A stretch of DNA of 64,000 bases from positions 930,001 through 994,000 of the forward strand of contig CM065891.1 in assembly GCA_033439255.1 (NCBI GenBank), read 5' to 3'. Below the pieces are notes generated by a model that searched no databases, was not told the DNA's origin, and saw only the letters and a program-made list of their open reading frames with translations. The DNA comes from Hericium rajendrae (taxonomy: Eukaryota; Basidiomycota; Agaricomycetes; Russulales; Hericiaceae). Shown in pieces: positions 47,979 through 64,000 of the stretch (positions within the stretch are counted from its first letter, which is position 1; every line of letters begins with the position of its first letter). Made by a program: the position numbers and the translations under genes.

Positions 47979-50161
47979 ATGACCTTGCCGTCGCCGGGCA
48001 GTGCCTATGATGATACCAGCTGTCTCGGCGGGAAGGTCTCTGTTTCTAGTTCTTCTTCAATCCCTCTTGACGTTTTGATCGAGGTGAGTTGATCTCCGAA
48101 TGCGTCGTTCGCCTTGCTTTGCAGCCCATGCGATGGGATACGGTCATCTGACCTTTTTCAATGATGTGGTCAAAGATTTTTGTCTATATTCAGGCATCCT
48201 CGCTACTCGCCCTTTCACGTACCTCGAAATGGCTTCGGTGGATCATCCTTCGTCGGACACCGATTTCTCTCGAGTTCTGGGTCCAGTCCCTTCGAAACAT
48301 GGACGACCTACCACCGTGCCTCCCAAACATGAGCGAACCATGCTATGCTAGCTTAACGTGCGAGTTCTGGTGTCAGGTACAGCCCTACATGTTATTTCTT
48401 CAAGCGAATCATGGTCCTGATTGCGTAACGCAGAGGTGCGGAAAGGATGATGAGATATGTCCTATCATTTGGCACCACAGAATACGTCTCTGCAGGGCTT
48501 GCATTAGCATAGAGTAAGTCTTGCATCGGACACGAGTGACGAAACATCCTCATTGTTCGCCATAGCTTCTTTGATTCGCAGCCTTCAGCTCCTTCACACT
48601 TGAACAGGGTTTCGTCTTGGGGGTTGGGAATGGAGGCGTATGAATCATTCGTACTTCTCGGCGGCTTCGGGCGTATTCCAGTGGCAAAGTGCATCTGGAA
48701 CAAACGTCTCGTTTGGAGATTTGAAGAGGCTCTCTTGTCACTGACCCCCGACTTCCAGACAGACTTTGCCAACAAAGTTTATGAACGACTGGCTGACTAT
48801 GAGGTGATTCAGTGGTCTCTCGGTGACTATATGAGTACAGGATCTCACTATCTTTCACAGATTTTGGCGAAGTACTTGGCTTGGTATGAGAAGCGCTGGT
48901 CAGAAGCTCCCGAGAACGACTTGCAAAGCAAGATGACTCTTGCGCGAGTTGTGACGTCTCACATGAGAACAGCAGAGTATGTTTAACGACCCTCATACCT
49001 TCGCAATCCTGTGTCATAAGGATCCTTGGTACATTTAACACTCTGCTGACCACATGTATTCGATATAGAATCGCCCAGGGAGAATACGGTGCCGATCTTT
49101 CGTTGATACCTAATTGGTACGGACATCCGCTGGTCTATACCCAGGGCACGATCTGGGATTCAGGTGAGCTCACACGTCTCAAAACGTCTCTTCATCCTGT
49201 TTTACTCGCTCGTGAATATTCAGAATGGCAGGACATGAAGCCTATCATGATCAGACACTTTGACCAGCTGCGGTCCATCGCCACCGAGCATGCGAAATTG
49301 AAGATACTCAACAGACAGATCTATCTTGCTACGCGAACCATCGATGTCATGGGTAAGAACGGCGCTCTCCCAAAGTTAACATCCCCCATGGTCGCCGACA
49401 TACTTCTCATGCCTGAGGTCGAGAGGCTTGTCAGCTTAGGACGTCTATTGGGCGTGCCCTTAATCACAAGCAAGCCTTCGGAATCTACGCCTGATCCAGG
49501 CTTAGAAGACATGTTGCCAATGATCTGGGAGACCTTTATACACCAACGATGTGAACAGCTACTCTTGTCTATCGACCAGGGCACGGCGACGATTTTGGAT
49601 ATCTTCAAAGAGCGTGGTACTCTGGACCACCCAGCTGCCATCTTCTTCTGCACGACCTGCTCCGACGTCCTTGATTACCCCCGCGCCATCATGCACGCAT
49701 GTTCTTATTCCCCAGTGTCGTCCGCGCCCCTTTTGAAGAGCAAGCCTGTCCCGAAGCCCATGTATGCATATGCCGTGCAAAGCAGATTCGGATGCGCGCC
49801 TTGGTCTCCCGGCGTGCAATACCGTGTGCATCCGGCCTCGGATCGTATCATTGCTTTGATGAAAGCATGCCGCGTGGACCCTGTGACGGGAATTGTCGTT
49901 GATTTGGATAAAGCAGACGTGAGAGTACGATGCAGTGCGTGCGCGCCGGCCGATCAGAGGGCCATGGACTGGCATACGGCGGTGAGTTTTATCATCTGCT
50001 GTCTGTTTAGATCATTCTCATTTACTTTCACATTTGGTCTCTTGCATCTACAGCGCACCCACGCCATCGAGCAGCATCTCTATGTTCAGGATGACGGCTC
50101 GGGGTCAAAGACGATCTCGTCTGCAGTCAATATCATGTGGAGTCCCGCCGAGCGTGTTTGA
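47979..50161 (+). CDS. F-box protein
   Basis: Exons: 47979-48083, 48176-48376, 48434-48513, 48566-48976, 49069-49163, 49224-49981 and 50054-50161; 585 residues, in frame throughout. An F-box-like start (IPLDVLIEIFVYIQASSLLALSRTSKWLR) is followed by a segment usual in one basidiomycete family (LPPCLPNMSEPCYASL) and a Cys pattern suggesting a zinc knuckle (CEFWCQRCGK ... RLCRAC). The middle third is helical and charged. Cys-rich spots recur near the end (FFCTTCSDVLDY and VRCSACAPAD). It is head-to-head with the other F-box gene but not similar to it. No defect seen. Confidence 0.85.
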
Positions 50162-50282
50162 GCTACCCTTCCCTTATCAGCACTCTCTTTTAGATTTCTA
50201 CATATCTTACATTCCACTTATAGTTGCCACGATGTCGATAATCGTTCGCATATATTCAGCATCATACCGCACCAGGATCAGA

Positions 50283-52265
50283 TTACAAGATATACACAAA
50301 ATCTGAGTCCGGCTCTGCCCTGCCGCCATTGCGACTCCTCTCCTGCAGTCTCCTTTTGACCTCCGCCATCATGCGCTGCTCCCGTATTGTTAGATCTACT
50401 ACACTTGACTGCGTTGGCTGTGGTTTGCTCATGTTGGAGTTGAGATGCGCGTTGCTAGCCAGCGTCATGTTCAAAGACCGTTCGATCTCGGACGTCAGCG
50501 ACGTCGAGATCCTCTTGACTGCATCCAGTATCACAGGGGGCGAGGGGAAGTCCGCCAGGCTCATAGAGGTATCGCTGGAGCAAGTCGAGACACTGAGAAA
50601 CCCATTTGAGCCGCCTCCGCCTCCCTCGTATTTCGCAGTATGAGGCCCGAGAATGTAACGCGTCCCGCTCTCGGAAGACGTGCTGGCAGATACGACGAGC
50701 CGCGGCACCGAATCTTGTCTATCCTGTTGGGTATCCTTGAGATCAGAGGCCGAGCCGATGGAGACGACCAGGCCTCGCCCGAACTCCATGCTCCTGGGTT
50801 GCGCTCGCCGGACCTCAAACACAAGCTCATCATCGCTATCAATGATTACTTCGCTCTCAGCAGCCTCTTCTGACTCGTAAGTAGAGAAGGACGTTGCCAC
50901 AGAGAGACCCGAGCTGAGAGGAGAGAAGATGACGCCTTCGTGCGACCCAGTCGTCAACATGCTCGCCATCGAGATTTTCCTGGGAGGGCTGGCAGCGCGT
51001 GCGCGCAGAGCAACAGTCTCCGAGCCAGAGCGCAGGGCCATTGCGGCTAGAACCGTGTCTTCGGGATGTACGCACATAGAGTGCTTGCGAGCAGCTGGAT
51101 TGGAGTCGAGCGTGCTGACGGAGGACGAATAGTTCTGCAAGGCGAGCCCCAGAGCGTGCGCGATGTCTGCGACCTCCTTTGAATCGAGGTTAGAGAAGCT
51201 GTCGTAGCCATCTGAATCTAGGACCCGCATAGGAATTTCGCCCATGTCTTGCTCCTCCATCTCAGCTACAGAAAACAAGCGAGGGCTGCCTTCATCGCCC
51301 GAGGAAGCATGACTGGAAAATGCGGGTATCGCGACGTTGCTACTTTCCAGGTCATGCTTGGCATAGCGCTGCTCGCGGTCTTGCTCCATGCCACGCGTCG
51401 ATGCTGGGACAGGCGTCGAAGGCCGGTAGGCAGGCGCCGGCGCCAGCCCTTGGACAATCACCCAGTCGAGATCCAGACCGTCTTTCGGTGAACTGCGACG
51501 GCTGATGAATGACTTCGCCTTCACCTTGATTGATGTCCCGAGCATCTTGGCCGATGCTACCACCATCTTCGCTGGTGTTCGCAGTATCTTGCTTGGCGTT
51601 TCCCACATCTTGCCCCGCGTTCCCCACATAGAATCGTCGTGAGCAATGCCGCCCTTCCTCTTCTGCAGGCCACCTCCACCTCGGATACCTTGATCGCTCT
51701 TCGCCCGGCGTCCGGCATTCTCATTCTTCGATGAACGCCCGGCATTCTCGTTCTTCCTCGACAGAGTAGGGATCACGAAAGCTACACGCCCGCCGCGCCG
51801 CTTTAGCATCACATGCGCTGCCCCTGCGACGACAGCCAGGAACGCGATGCCGAGGAGGATAGCTACGACCACAAAGCGGCTGTGATCTGTGCTGATAACA
51901 GGCGAGGCACTCGGCGGTATGGCGGGACTGGCCGTAGCAGTAGATGAGTCCGTGACGGTCAGCGTCGGAGCATGTAAAGGAATTGCTGGAATATATGGAG
52001 GCAGCGGGCCAAGAACCTGCGGCTCGACGATGGTGGGTGGTAATTTGCTTGGCGGCTGGCGGCGGAAGAGGCGTCTACACCTGGAACGAATCGTGCGTGA
52101 AGACTCAGCAGATGGAGGCGGACGGGCGAATAGATCAGGTCGGTTGATAGATCCGGAGTCAAATGGGACGGTGTCCAGAGCTAGCTCTGTAATCTGCGAT
52201 TGTAGTTCATAGACGGTGGGTGCGTTAGTTTGTAGAGAGAGTTGTTGTGTTGGCGTCGGCGCCAT
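50283..52265 (-). CDS. Single-pass membrane protein of unknown function
   Basis: An intronless 660-residue frame, unusual here. The N-terminal about 130 residues are Pro/Ser/Thr-rich with a basic cluster (RSRCRRLFRR). One transmembrane helix at about 131-154 (FVVVAILLGIAFLAVVAGAA) is followed by KRRGGR, which places the long C-terminal part in the cytosol by the positive-inside rule. There is a KNENAGRSS/KNENAGRRA direct repeat at 171-188 and, at 213-252, five copies of a seven-residue unit starting with Lys (KMWETPS, KILRTPA, KMVVASA, KMLGTSI, KVKAKSF). The rest is Ser-rich with acidic patches (DSDDE) and a short C-terminal charged helix (REQRMMAEVKRRLQERSRN). There is no signal peptide. It resembles the layout of fungal single-pass stress sensors, but no family motif supports that. 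Confidence 0.75.
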   Translation of the reverse strand: MAPTPTQQLSLQTNAPTVYELQSQITELALDTVPFDSGSINRPDLFARPPPSAESSRTIRSRCRRLFRRQPPSKLPPTIVEPQVLGPLPPYIPAIPLHAPTLTVTDSSTATASPAIPPSASPVISTDHSRFVVVAILLGIAFLAVVAGAAHVMLKRRGGRVAFVIPTLSRKNENAGRSSKNENAGRRAKSDQGIRGGGGLQKRKGGIAHDDSMWGTRGKMWETPSKILRTPAKMVVASAKMLGTSIKVKAKSFISRRSSPKDGLDLDWVIVQGLAPAPAYRPSTPVPASTRGMEQDREQRYAKHDLESSNVAIPAFSSHASSGDEGSPRLFSVAEMEEQDMGEIPMRVLDSDGYDSFSNLDSKEVADIAHALGLALQNYSSSVSTLDSNPAARKHSMCVHPEDTVLAAMALRSGSETVALRARAASPPRKISMASMLTTGSHEGVIFSPLSSGLSVATSFSTYESEEAAESEVIIDSDDELVFEVRRAQPRSMEFGRGLVVSIGSASDLKDTQQDRQDSVPRLVVSASTSSESGTRYILGPHTAKYEGGGGGSNGFLSVSTCSSDTSMSLADFPSPPVILDAVKRISTSLTSEIERSLNMTLASNAHLNSNMSKPQPTQSSVVDLTIREQRMMAEVKRRLQERSRNGGRAEPDSDFVYIL

Positions 52266-53913
52266 CTAGGCTGTGCATGTAGGATGTGGGGGAGCGGGTC
52301 GTGTTCAAGGGAGCGTTGGAAGGAAGGAAGGAATTGGCGTGATTCCAGAAAAGGTTTGGATCGCGAACGACGCGACATGATCGACAGCCAGGATTACTGT
52401 AATCTGGAATACATCCTTCACCAAGCCACACTGATATTTATTCAAGGCCAACTAGTCGAGACGATTGCCATCAAGTAAAGGTAGCCTGGTAGATCCATCA
52501 ACAGTCGTGCTTTGCAGACATATGGCAGAAGCGAGTTGTCGAAGACCTGCATTGATAATACGGTAGGTTGAGAGTGCCTACCTTCCCTCCGGCGCGATGC
52601 TCGCACGCGAAAGACATGCTCCGGATCATGATGAGAACTTGTCTCTTCATATGTGGATGTGAAGTCACTTTTCTCACAACATCAAGAGGATGAGCATGAT
52701 GAAAAGATATGTCGGTACCGCATTTGTCGGTGTCGGTGTCGAGGCAAGCCGAAAGCTCTCTACTGAGACCGACATTCGTACTCGGCAATGCACTCACCCC
52801 AGCCATAGGGTAGCCTATCTGATGGTGCTGAAGCGTAGTGATTTGTGTGCCTGCTAACATCGGTGAGAACATCAGACACGATGAATCAGGCAAGTTGGCT
52901 TGCCTTCGATCGAACAACGGGTCGGTTTGTGCTCTGCAGATGTTTAGGCAAACCGACTGCAGAAGCCCAAGAGACTATCAGAGACGCTGCATCTATAGCT
53001 GTGGCTCGACAGAATTTCAAGTCTATCCATTTTTCAGCTTTCAGATCTTGAGTACCAAAGAAATCCTGCGACCTTCTCGTCTGTCCTCCAATCCTCGAAA
53101 GCTAGAAATCGGACTGCAAATGCCCTCACCTTCCTGGTCTCAGTTTCCAAGTTGTTATGACAAGAGCAGGAATAACTTCGTCAGACTGCTAACTAGCCAT
53201 GAAAAAGAACTGAGTACGAAGTTGCAGTGGGAATGCGAAGGGATGGTGAGGCGGAACCCAGAGGCGCACGCGCGTCGGAGCCGCGCGGCCCCGAGAAAGC
53301 TGGCGGGATCACGGGCGCTAAAGTTCACCTTCACCGTTCGTTCTTCGCGGTTCCATCACGATTTGGAGTAAGAAACATCTAGTTGTCCTTCAAGTCGCGT
53401 CGTACTTTCACCGTCCATTTTACCACGATGCTTTAAAGATCACCATATAGTCGATCCGCAATCGCAGTCGTAAGTCGTAAAGGTTGCGCCCATTCAATCA
53501 TCAGGTGAGCTGGTGGTCATGTCTTCTTCGATTTGAGCCCATCTCCACGGTATAGGTGTGCGTCTGACGAGCAATACGCCCCTTTATCCGCGAAGTAGGC
53601 CCTCTGCGCGTCTTACTCTACTTGAGTAGTCCATGGCCTCCTCGGGCCTGATTTCATCTGACAATTCCACCACTGTGTTACCAGATGGCAGAGGCGTTCG
53701 GTTCGACGATGCCCTGTCATCTTAGTCGTTCTGGTGAACAACAGCGACCCCATTCGTCGGGAAGTGATGTACCCTCATCTCGTCCAAGGAAAAGCTTGAC
53801 GATTACGGCGGGCTTACCGTTTCTCGTTACTCTCGTTGGCCAACCTCGCAAGCATCGTACCTTCGAAGACTCCCATCTCTCACTGATGACCGAGCTCTCC
53901 ATGGTGCAGCCAG
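52266..53913. other. Intergenic, 1.6 kb
   Basis: Head-to-head region of the membrane protein gene and peroxidase 3. An open plus-strand stretch (52838-53371) has no recognisable feature; no gene called. Confidence 0.5.
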
Positions 53914-53920
53914 TATAAAG
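53914..53920 (+). promoter_or_regulatory. TATA box of peroxidase 3
   Basis: TATAAAG, 77 bases before the start codon. Confidence 0.7.
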
Positions 53921-53990
53921 AGGTTTCGTGACGCACTGTTAGAATGTCAGGACACTTCAGTTCTCTTTCCCTTTCCTTACTATCACCGCC

Positions 53991-55629
<1,639 letters not shown>

Positions 55630-56957
55630 CCCACCTTCCTAAGTATCCTGACTTGCCCGTCTTGGTGTTTCTTTCGACTCGGGTCCGTGTTCTGAATGCC
55701 ATCTCTATGTATATGCGGTTCGTGTGTACCACCACCAGTCGTAAACGTGAATACACGTTTCTTTTCCATCGGACGCGCAGCTTGAGAACCGGAGTTGCAG
55801 GATCCGAGCGCCCTCCATCCCTCTTCGGAATTTGGGGTATGTCGATTGGTTAGGGAATATAAACGGCGTCGCACACTTTCATCTAGGTCCCACGAGCCTC
55901 CGCGCTCCCCGACGTCGACTCTGACGAGTTCCTATGATGATCTACCGATATTGTCTGTGAACGCAAGTGCCGATGCGCTGGTAAGGGCATCATTAATCGG
56001 TGAGAATGTTCTTTCAATCGCATGCTGCATGGACGGATGCTGATCGCGGATTTATGACTGGGTTTTTCTTCTCATCGTCGTCTATGTCGGACGCTGCACT
56101 TGCACAATCTTTCGACTTGGCAGTGACGCATTGACGTATGATATAGAATTTGCCAAGGACGCTGGACAATCGAACTGAACAGCCGTCGTCTCGCAGACAA
56201 TGTGCCGTGACTGCAACATTGTCCTGATTCGGTTTCTTGCGAACTGCATGCCGGCTAAGAATGGGTCTGACAGGTATTCTTGGAATCAAGCTAGGACGAA
56301 AATAGACTTCTTTACTTGAAGAAGTTCTGAGAACGCGTCCCGCCGGGAGATACTGTGTTCGCAAGTCAAAGTGAAAAAAGGCTTAATAGTCTGCGCTGAA
56401 GGCATGTCAAGCTCTTAATGGGCTTCATGGACTACTGAATGATCTGCGACATGCGACATTTGTTCTAGATTCTCTTAGACAATATCCGCGAAGTCATAGA
56501 GCATATAACGGCCGCTATGGTCCACGGATGAGACATACAGTGGAGTAGAAGTGATTCTTCTTCAACCATGCCCGTATCCATGGTCTAGGTGCGTTACCCG
56601 CTTATGCCTGTCTGCAGGAGCGCCTGCCTACTGCCCTTGTAGGCTGTGAGAGTGCGCTACACGAGCACAATGCCGTCTTGCCCTTCTTCCCGAGCGTGTA
56701 CGGACACTAGTCCCTGTTGACGACCCGAAAATACGGGTGTTCATCTCGAGGCCTCCCTGTCTGTCGGTGAATGCATTGAATGGCCATCGTTTGATTGGCA
56801 GTAAAACGTATTGAGGTGCCTATGGCGAACAGAACGTCGCGACATTCTGGTACATTGGCATTTTGATTGGTTCTCGCGACGACGAAACGCAGGTAGTTGC
56901 ACAGCTTGATGGCTCCCATCTCCAGAGCATGAATCCTCCATACTTTGGACCTTCAGG
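55630..56957. other. Spacer between peroxidases 3 and 4
   Basis: 1.3 kb with no gene recognised. Short open frames on both strands lack features. Confidence 0.55.
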
Positions 56958-56964
56958 TATAAAA
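56958..56964 (+). promoter_or_regulatory. TATA box of peroxidase 4
   Basis: TATAAAA, 74 bases before the start codon. Confidence 0.75.
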
Positions 56965-57031
56965 AGGGATCCTGTTCACTGCTCATCGACCAGGACATCC
57001 CAGCCCTCCATTTCCTACTCACCTCTTTCCC

Positions 57032-58672
<1,641 letters not shown>

Positions 58673-59742
58673 AGTGTTTCGCTCCCGGATCTGGCCTCTG
58701 CAGGCGGATCTAGTGTCTTGTATGTGTTTTGTATTCCATATATGTATTCAGGTTTCTTCGGGCGTATCAAATACACTGTGCTTTTCTTCTCAAAGCTGCG
58801 TGGAAAAGAACAGTCAGACCATCGGCCTTTCATCGGGTTTTCGCACGCCAAAAATACTCGTGGAAAAAAGGCAATCTGAATATTGATATTGCCTAGCATC
58901 ACTGACTATCCATCAGAGCAAGCTGCACGGTCGAGATGTTCTATAGTAAAGGTGCGTTCCAGACTGACTCTATATCGCACCTATCTATGAAACAGTAACG
59001 TTGTTCTAGGAATTCCGGCCTGCACATGTCGTGAAGATGCTGGTCAGTCGATGATGCGATCATATTCTCACATCCTGCCATCTGCAATCCTCTTCGATAG
59101 GAAAGAACCGAAGTCCGAGTCGGTACGGTTCCTCACCCGAGGAGTAGGTAGCCTCTCCAATGCTGGATGTATGGTATTCGGTGTCAATTTCTACCGTTCA
59201 TTGTTCGAGCTGGCGCTAAGAGTGCCTTGACCGCAAATGCAGATGCAGCTCCTTCATCCGCGGCCTTTGCAACGATCATTTGGCGGCGTCATCAACGAGG
59301 TCCTATTCAGGTTATGCGTTGTCGACTTATCGCTCATGACGAGATTGATGAGCGCCTGAGTGCATACTGGGATGCAAGGTTGCTATCTCCTGCAGGTAAA
59401 ATTCTGCTCATGCTTGCCAAGGCCACCCCATTATGTCGGCGTGGCTCTCAACCAGAACTTCGTGCCACGCTGTAGGCCTTTGGTCGGCGCTTGTTGACGG
59501 CGCCTCCCATACCATGGTACTCGGTCGTCGACGACCAGCGTGCAATCTTCCTCTGCTTACGATGGGCCCTACCTCTCCATCGGCGCCGTCCTCGAATGTG
59601 ACCGCTGCCATTGGCCAGCAGGCCATTGTCTTACCGAATCCAGTGAAGAACTGGACCCTTGGCCGTCGCAACCAGCAAGTGAAACAGTTATCAACGTGCA
59701 GTTACATTTACTTGACCAAATTTCCAGAATTTACCTTCCTGG
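58673..59742. other. Spacer between peroxidases 4 and 5
   Basis: 1.1 kb, no gene recognised. Confidence 0.55.
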
Positions 59743-59749
59743 TATAAAA
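59743..59749 (+). promoter_or_regulatory. TATA box of peroxidase 5
   Basis: TATAAAA, 75 bases before the start codon. Confidence 0.75.
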
Positions 59750-59817
59750 GGCCTCGCTAACATGCTGAGGATTGTCAGAGTACTCGAGTTCTCTGTCTTG
59801 TACATCCGGGGGCCGCC

Positions 59818-61485
<1,668 letters not shown>

Positions 61486-61901
61486 ACGAGTTAGCAATAT
61501 GCAAGGGTTTGTTCTGTGATCGGAAATTTGGGGGGCTCAAAGTCTTGTATCATGGGTTTTACGCTGGTGTTCCTTAAATCTATCTTCTGAATGGAATTTT
61601 ATTTGAACTTGTTTCATTGCTTCATACAATTCAAACTTGGAGAGATGGCGACTGTTGACCTAAAAAGGCATGCGTAGAGTTCGCCTACTTTGACTCCGGC
61701 GGGATGCATGCATGTGCTTCGGCGCTCGCCGTCCCGCGCCCAGCGCTAGCTTCACATCGACGACCCTTGGCATCTTTTGGCAGTGGCCCAAGGCTCACTT
61801 GACGTCACAATCTTCTGCTACTTCTCCGTTCGCAGCGGGTCTATTGAGCTCTGAACTCTGAAGATCTGAAGCTGTACAACGCCTGGCCTGTGCCTCGCGA
61901 C
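61486..61901. other. Intergenic before the RabGAP gene
   Basis: About 415 bases, presumably the peroxidase 3' region and the RabGAP promoter; nothing else seen. Confidence 0.55.
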
Positions 61902-64000
61902 ATGTCATCCACTGGAGAGACGGGCGGAGGGAAGGAGCACACTGAAACCACGCCTTCAACAGAACCACAACAGGCTGCTTCGTCGCATACGCTAGATGCT
62001 CTCTTATCGCCGAGTGGCACGCCCCAGCCGGAAACTCAGTCGTTTCCTCGAGATTCGGTCGTTTCAGTGGCAGAGTCCGAATTCGCAGACGTCGGGCTCG
62101 ACGATTCACGGTTCTCGACGGTCGCACTCACTGCACGCGATAGCACCATAGCTATAAAGTCACCAGTCGAGGAGACGCCTCCCTCTAGATTTGGCGAAGA
62201 TGGACGTCGAACGACAATTGCCATGGGACAGCCAAGCGCAACTCCCAGACAAACCACCTTCAAGCACAAGAAGTCGGCCTCCGCTGCGTCTGCAAGATCC
62301 GCCAATAATGTCGCGTTCTTTATGCAGAGGCTCGATGTACAAATGGGAGAAAAGGATAAAGATGAGCAAGGGAGAAGAATCAGCGTGGATGGGAAGCAGA
62401 AGCTGCAGGAGGAATTTAACAGGAAGCAGAGCGAGCTGGAAGATGCTGGTGGAGGAGGTATCAATTGGGGTATGTGCCAGTACACTGTGTCGACGATGCA
62501 CCCCATTTACTTTTCACGCCTCGAAGAATTCTGGGGACAGGTTGTATCAGGTGCGTGGCTGGGATATGTGGACTATGAGCCTTATACACGTCTCATGCAA
62601 GATGAACAGACTATCAGACTTTTGCTTCGGAAAATGCAGATGAACTTGCGCGCGCTATTGAACGTGGTATACCAGACAGCCTTCGTGGTATGATGTGGCA
62701 ATTAATGTATCTGGACCCCTCGTTTTGGAGTCGGCTGCCCACTCATGCGATCTTAGGTCGGCTTCTAAGGATCCGGAGATGGAGGCTCAATATCTCAAGC
62801 TGATAAAGGAGACAAGCCCCCATGAGAAGGCTATTACTCGCGATCTTGGCAGGTAAGTCACTCTCGTCAGCCAAATTAACTGTATATCGACCTATCTAGG
62901 ACGTTCCCTCATCATGCCTTCTTCACGGATGGACAAGGCATCGGTCAAGAGAATTTGTTCAACGTTCTCAAAGCGTATTCAATGTGCGTTTCATCGATAC
63001 CTCCTTACATCTTGCTTGACCTTCCCAGGAAGATATGATCCACAAGTAGGATACTGCCAAGGACTGCCTTTCGTAGTAGCAGTGCTCCTGTTGAATGTGA
63101 GTTCGATGAAAATATCCATGCTTAGACAATGGTCTCTAAGTCCTTTCAGATGCCAGATGAGGAAGCATTCTGTCTGCTCGTGCGGCTGATGCATTCGTAC
63201 GATCTGCGGGGCCATTTTCTTCCCGAGATGCCGAAGTTACAACTACGCATGGTAAGCACTTTCGTCTGAGCATTTAAACGTAAACTCATACTTCGGAAAA
63301 TCTAGTTCCAGGTAGATTGGATTCAACGTCCAAACTCTTTCACGACTTACATGTGCCATGCAGTTTGATCGACTGATCGAGGACCTGCTTCCCGTATTGA
63401 ACGTTCATTTCCTGCGACAAGGGATTAAGTCCAGCATGTTCTGCTCACAATGGTTCCTGACGTTATTCAGCTACCGGTAACTTGAGTTTCAATCGCCAAT
63501 TATGTCATACTGAATGCTGCTTAGATTTCCATTAGATATCGTATTTCGAATATTTGACAACTGTCTCGCAAGTGGAATAGAGGCGATCTTCGGATTTAGC
63601 CTTATACTCCTTCAGAAAAATGAGGAACAACTCCTGAAGCTCAAATTTGACGAGTTGGTCTCTTTTCTCAACAACAAGCTCCTTGATACCTACAAGGTCT
63701 GATTCATGGTTCAATGGCATCGGTTTTTAAACTAAGTTTGAATTAGATGGAAAACTCAACATCGGAAAGTTCGAAGCCGTCGTATCGAGTGGATGATATC
63801 GTTCAAGATGCGAACTCTATGAGAATCACACCCTTCATGCTCGATGCATATACCCATGAATATAACGACATGATTCGTGCACGAGACGCACATGCAGCGG
63901 AGATGGATTCATTGCGAAATAGCAACCGCATCTTGTCCCAGCAAGTGTGCGTATTGTTCGAAAGCTTCATAGCAGGCCTGTCTGACGGTCTTCTTCCAGC
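61902..64000 (+). CDS. Gyp5-like Rab GTPase-activating protein (TBC domain), 3' part missing
   Basis: Stimulates GTP hydrolysis by Rab proteins in ER-Golgi and exocytic traffic. Exons: 61902-62469, 62527-62550, 62610-62706, 62757-62852, 62900-62983, 63033-63096, 63150-63251, 63306-63311 (six bases), 63364-63476, 63525-63696, 63747-63946 and 64000 onward. The N-terminal about 190 residues are disordered. The TBC domain begins INWEFWGQVVSDYQTF; the Arg finger lies in IERGIPDSLRGMMWQLM and the Gln finger in VGYCQGLPF. It continues through FCSQWFLTLFSYRFPLDIVFRIFD. After it come RITPFMLDAYTHEY and a charged helix (ARDAHAAEMDSLRNSNR) that starts the coiled coil typical of Gyp5/Gyl1. The start Met was chosen as the only one leading in frame. 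The gene looks intact to the window edge. Confidence 0.93.

Noticed and set aside
52838-53371. 177-aa plus-strand ORF between the membrane protein and peroxidase 3
   Set aside because: No recognisable motif, and codon use looks random next to the peroxidases.

Overview
The window looks like nuclear DNA of a wood-decaying basidiomycete (Agaricomycetes, most likely a white-rot polypore). The evidence is short GT-AG introns of about 45-70 bases in nearly every gene, five linked secreted manganese peroxidases, and families typical of these fungi (GMC oxidoreductase, P450, alpha-kinase, F-box, integrase-core protein). I cannot name the species. Exon boundaries were read by eye from splice signals and reading frame; for the intact genes the summed exon lengths are exact multiples of three.

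Bases 1-8,600 hold the 3' end of a P450 gene, a large low-complexity protein on the minus strand and a decayed GMC oxidoreductase. Bases 8,600-36,000 are a mobile-element-rich stretch. An alpha-kinase gene (8,610-14,462) is split by a 2.9 kb inverted-repeat element (A, 9,030-11,946). A YME1-type protease relic and an integrase-core relic follow. A 2-oxoglutarate dioxygenase-like gene of TET/JBP aspect (22,602-27,933) is split by a related 3.3 kb element (B, 22,966-26,281). After an intact bleomycin hydrolase gene comes a 3.7 kb Tc1/mariner-type transposon (31,820-35,495) that carries a second, broken passenger gene beside an intact transposase.

Bases 36,000-64,000 hold a manganese peroxidase cluster, all on the plus strand, arranged as two genes (40.0-44.9 kb) and three genes (54.0-61.5 kb). 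Between the groups lie two F-box genes and a single-pass membrane protein gene. Decayed duplicated blocks precede the first two peroxidases. A Gyp5-like Rab GTPase-activating protein gene runs off the right edge.

The most notable observation is the pair A/B. Both end in CATC(A/T)G(A/G)AAAAA inverted repeats, both are flanked by a 2-base duplication (AC; CA), both interrupt an exon of a host gene, and taking out element plus one duplicate restores the host frame exactly. They share an internal module (hairpin, minus-strand intron, plus-strand TATA box) but show no transposase, so they look like a non-autonomous or undescribed DNA transposon family. The peroxidases all have the three Mn-binding acids and no catalytic tryptophan, so they should act together as secreted Mn(II) oxidases in lignin attack.
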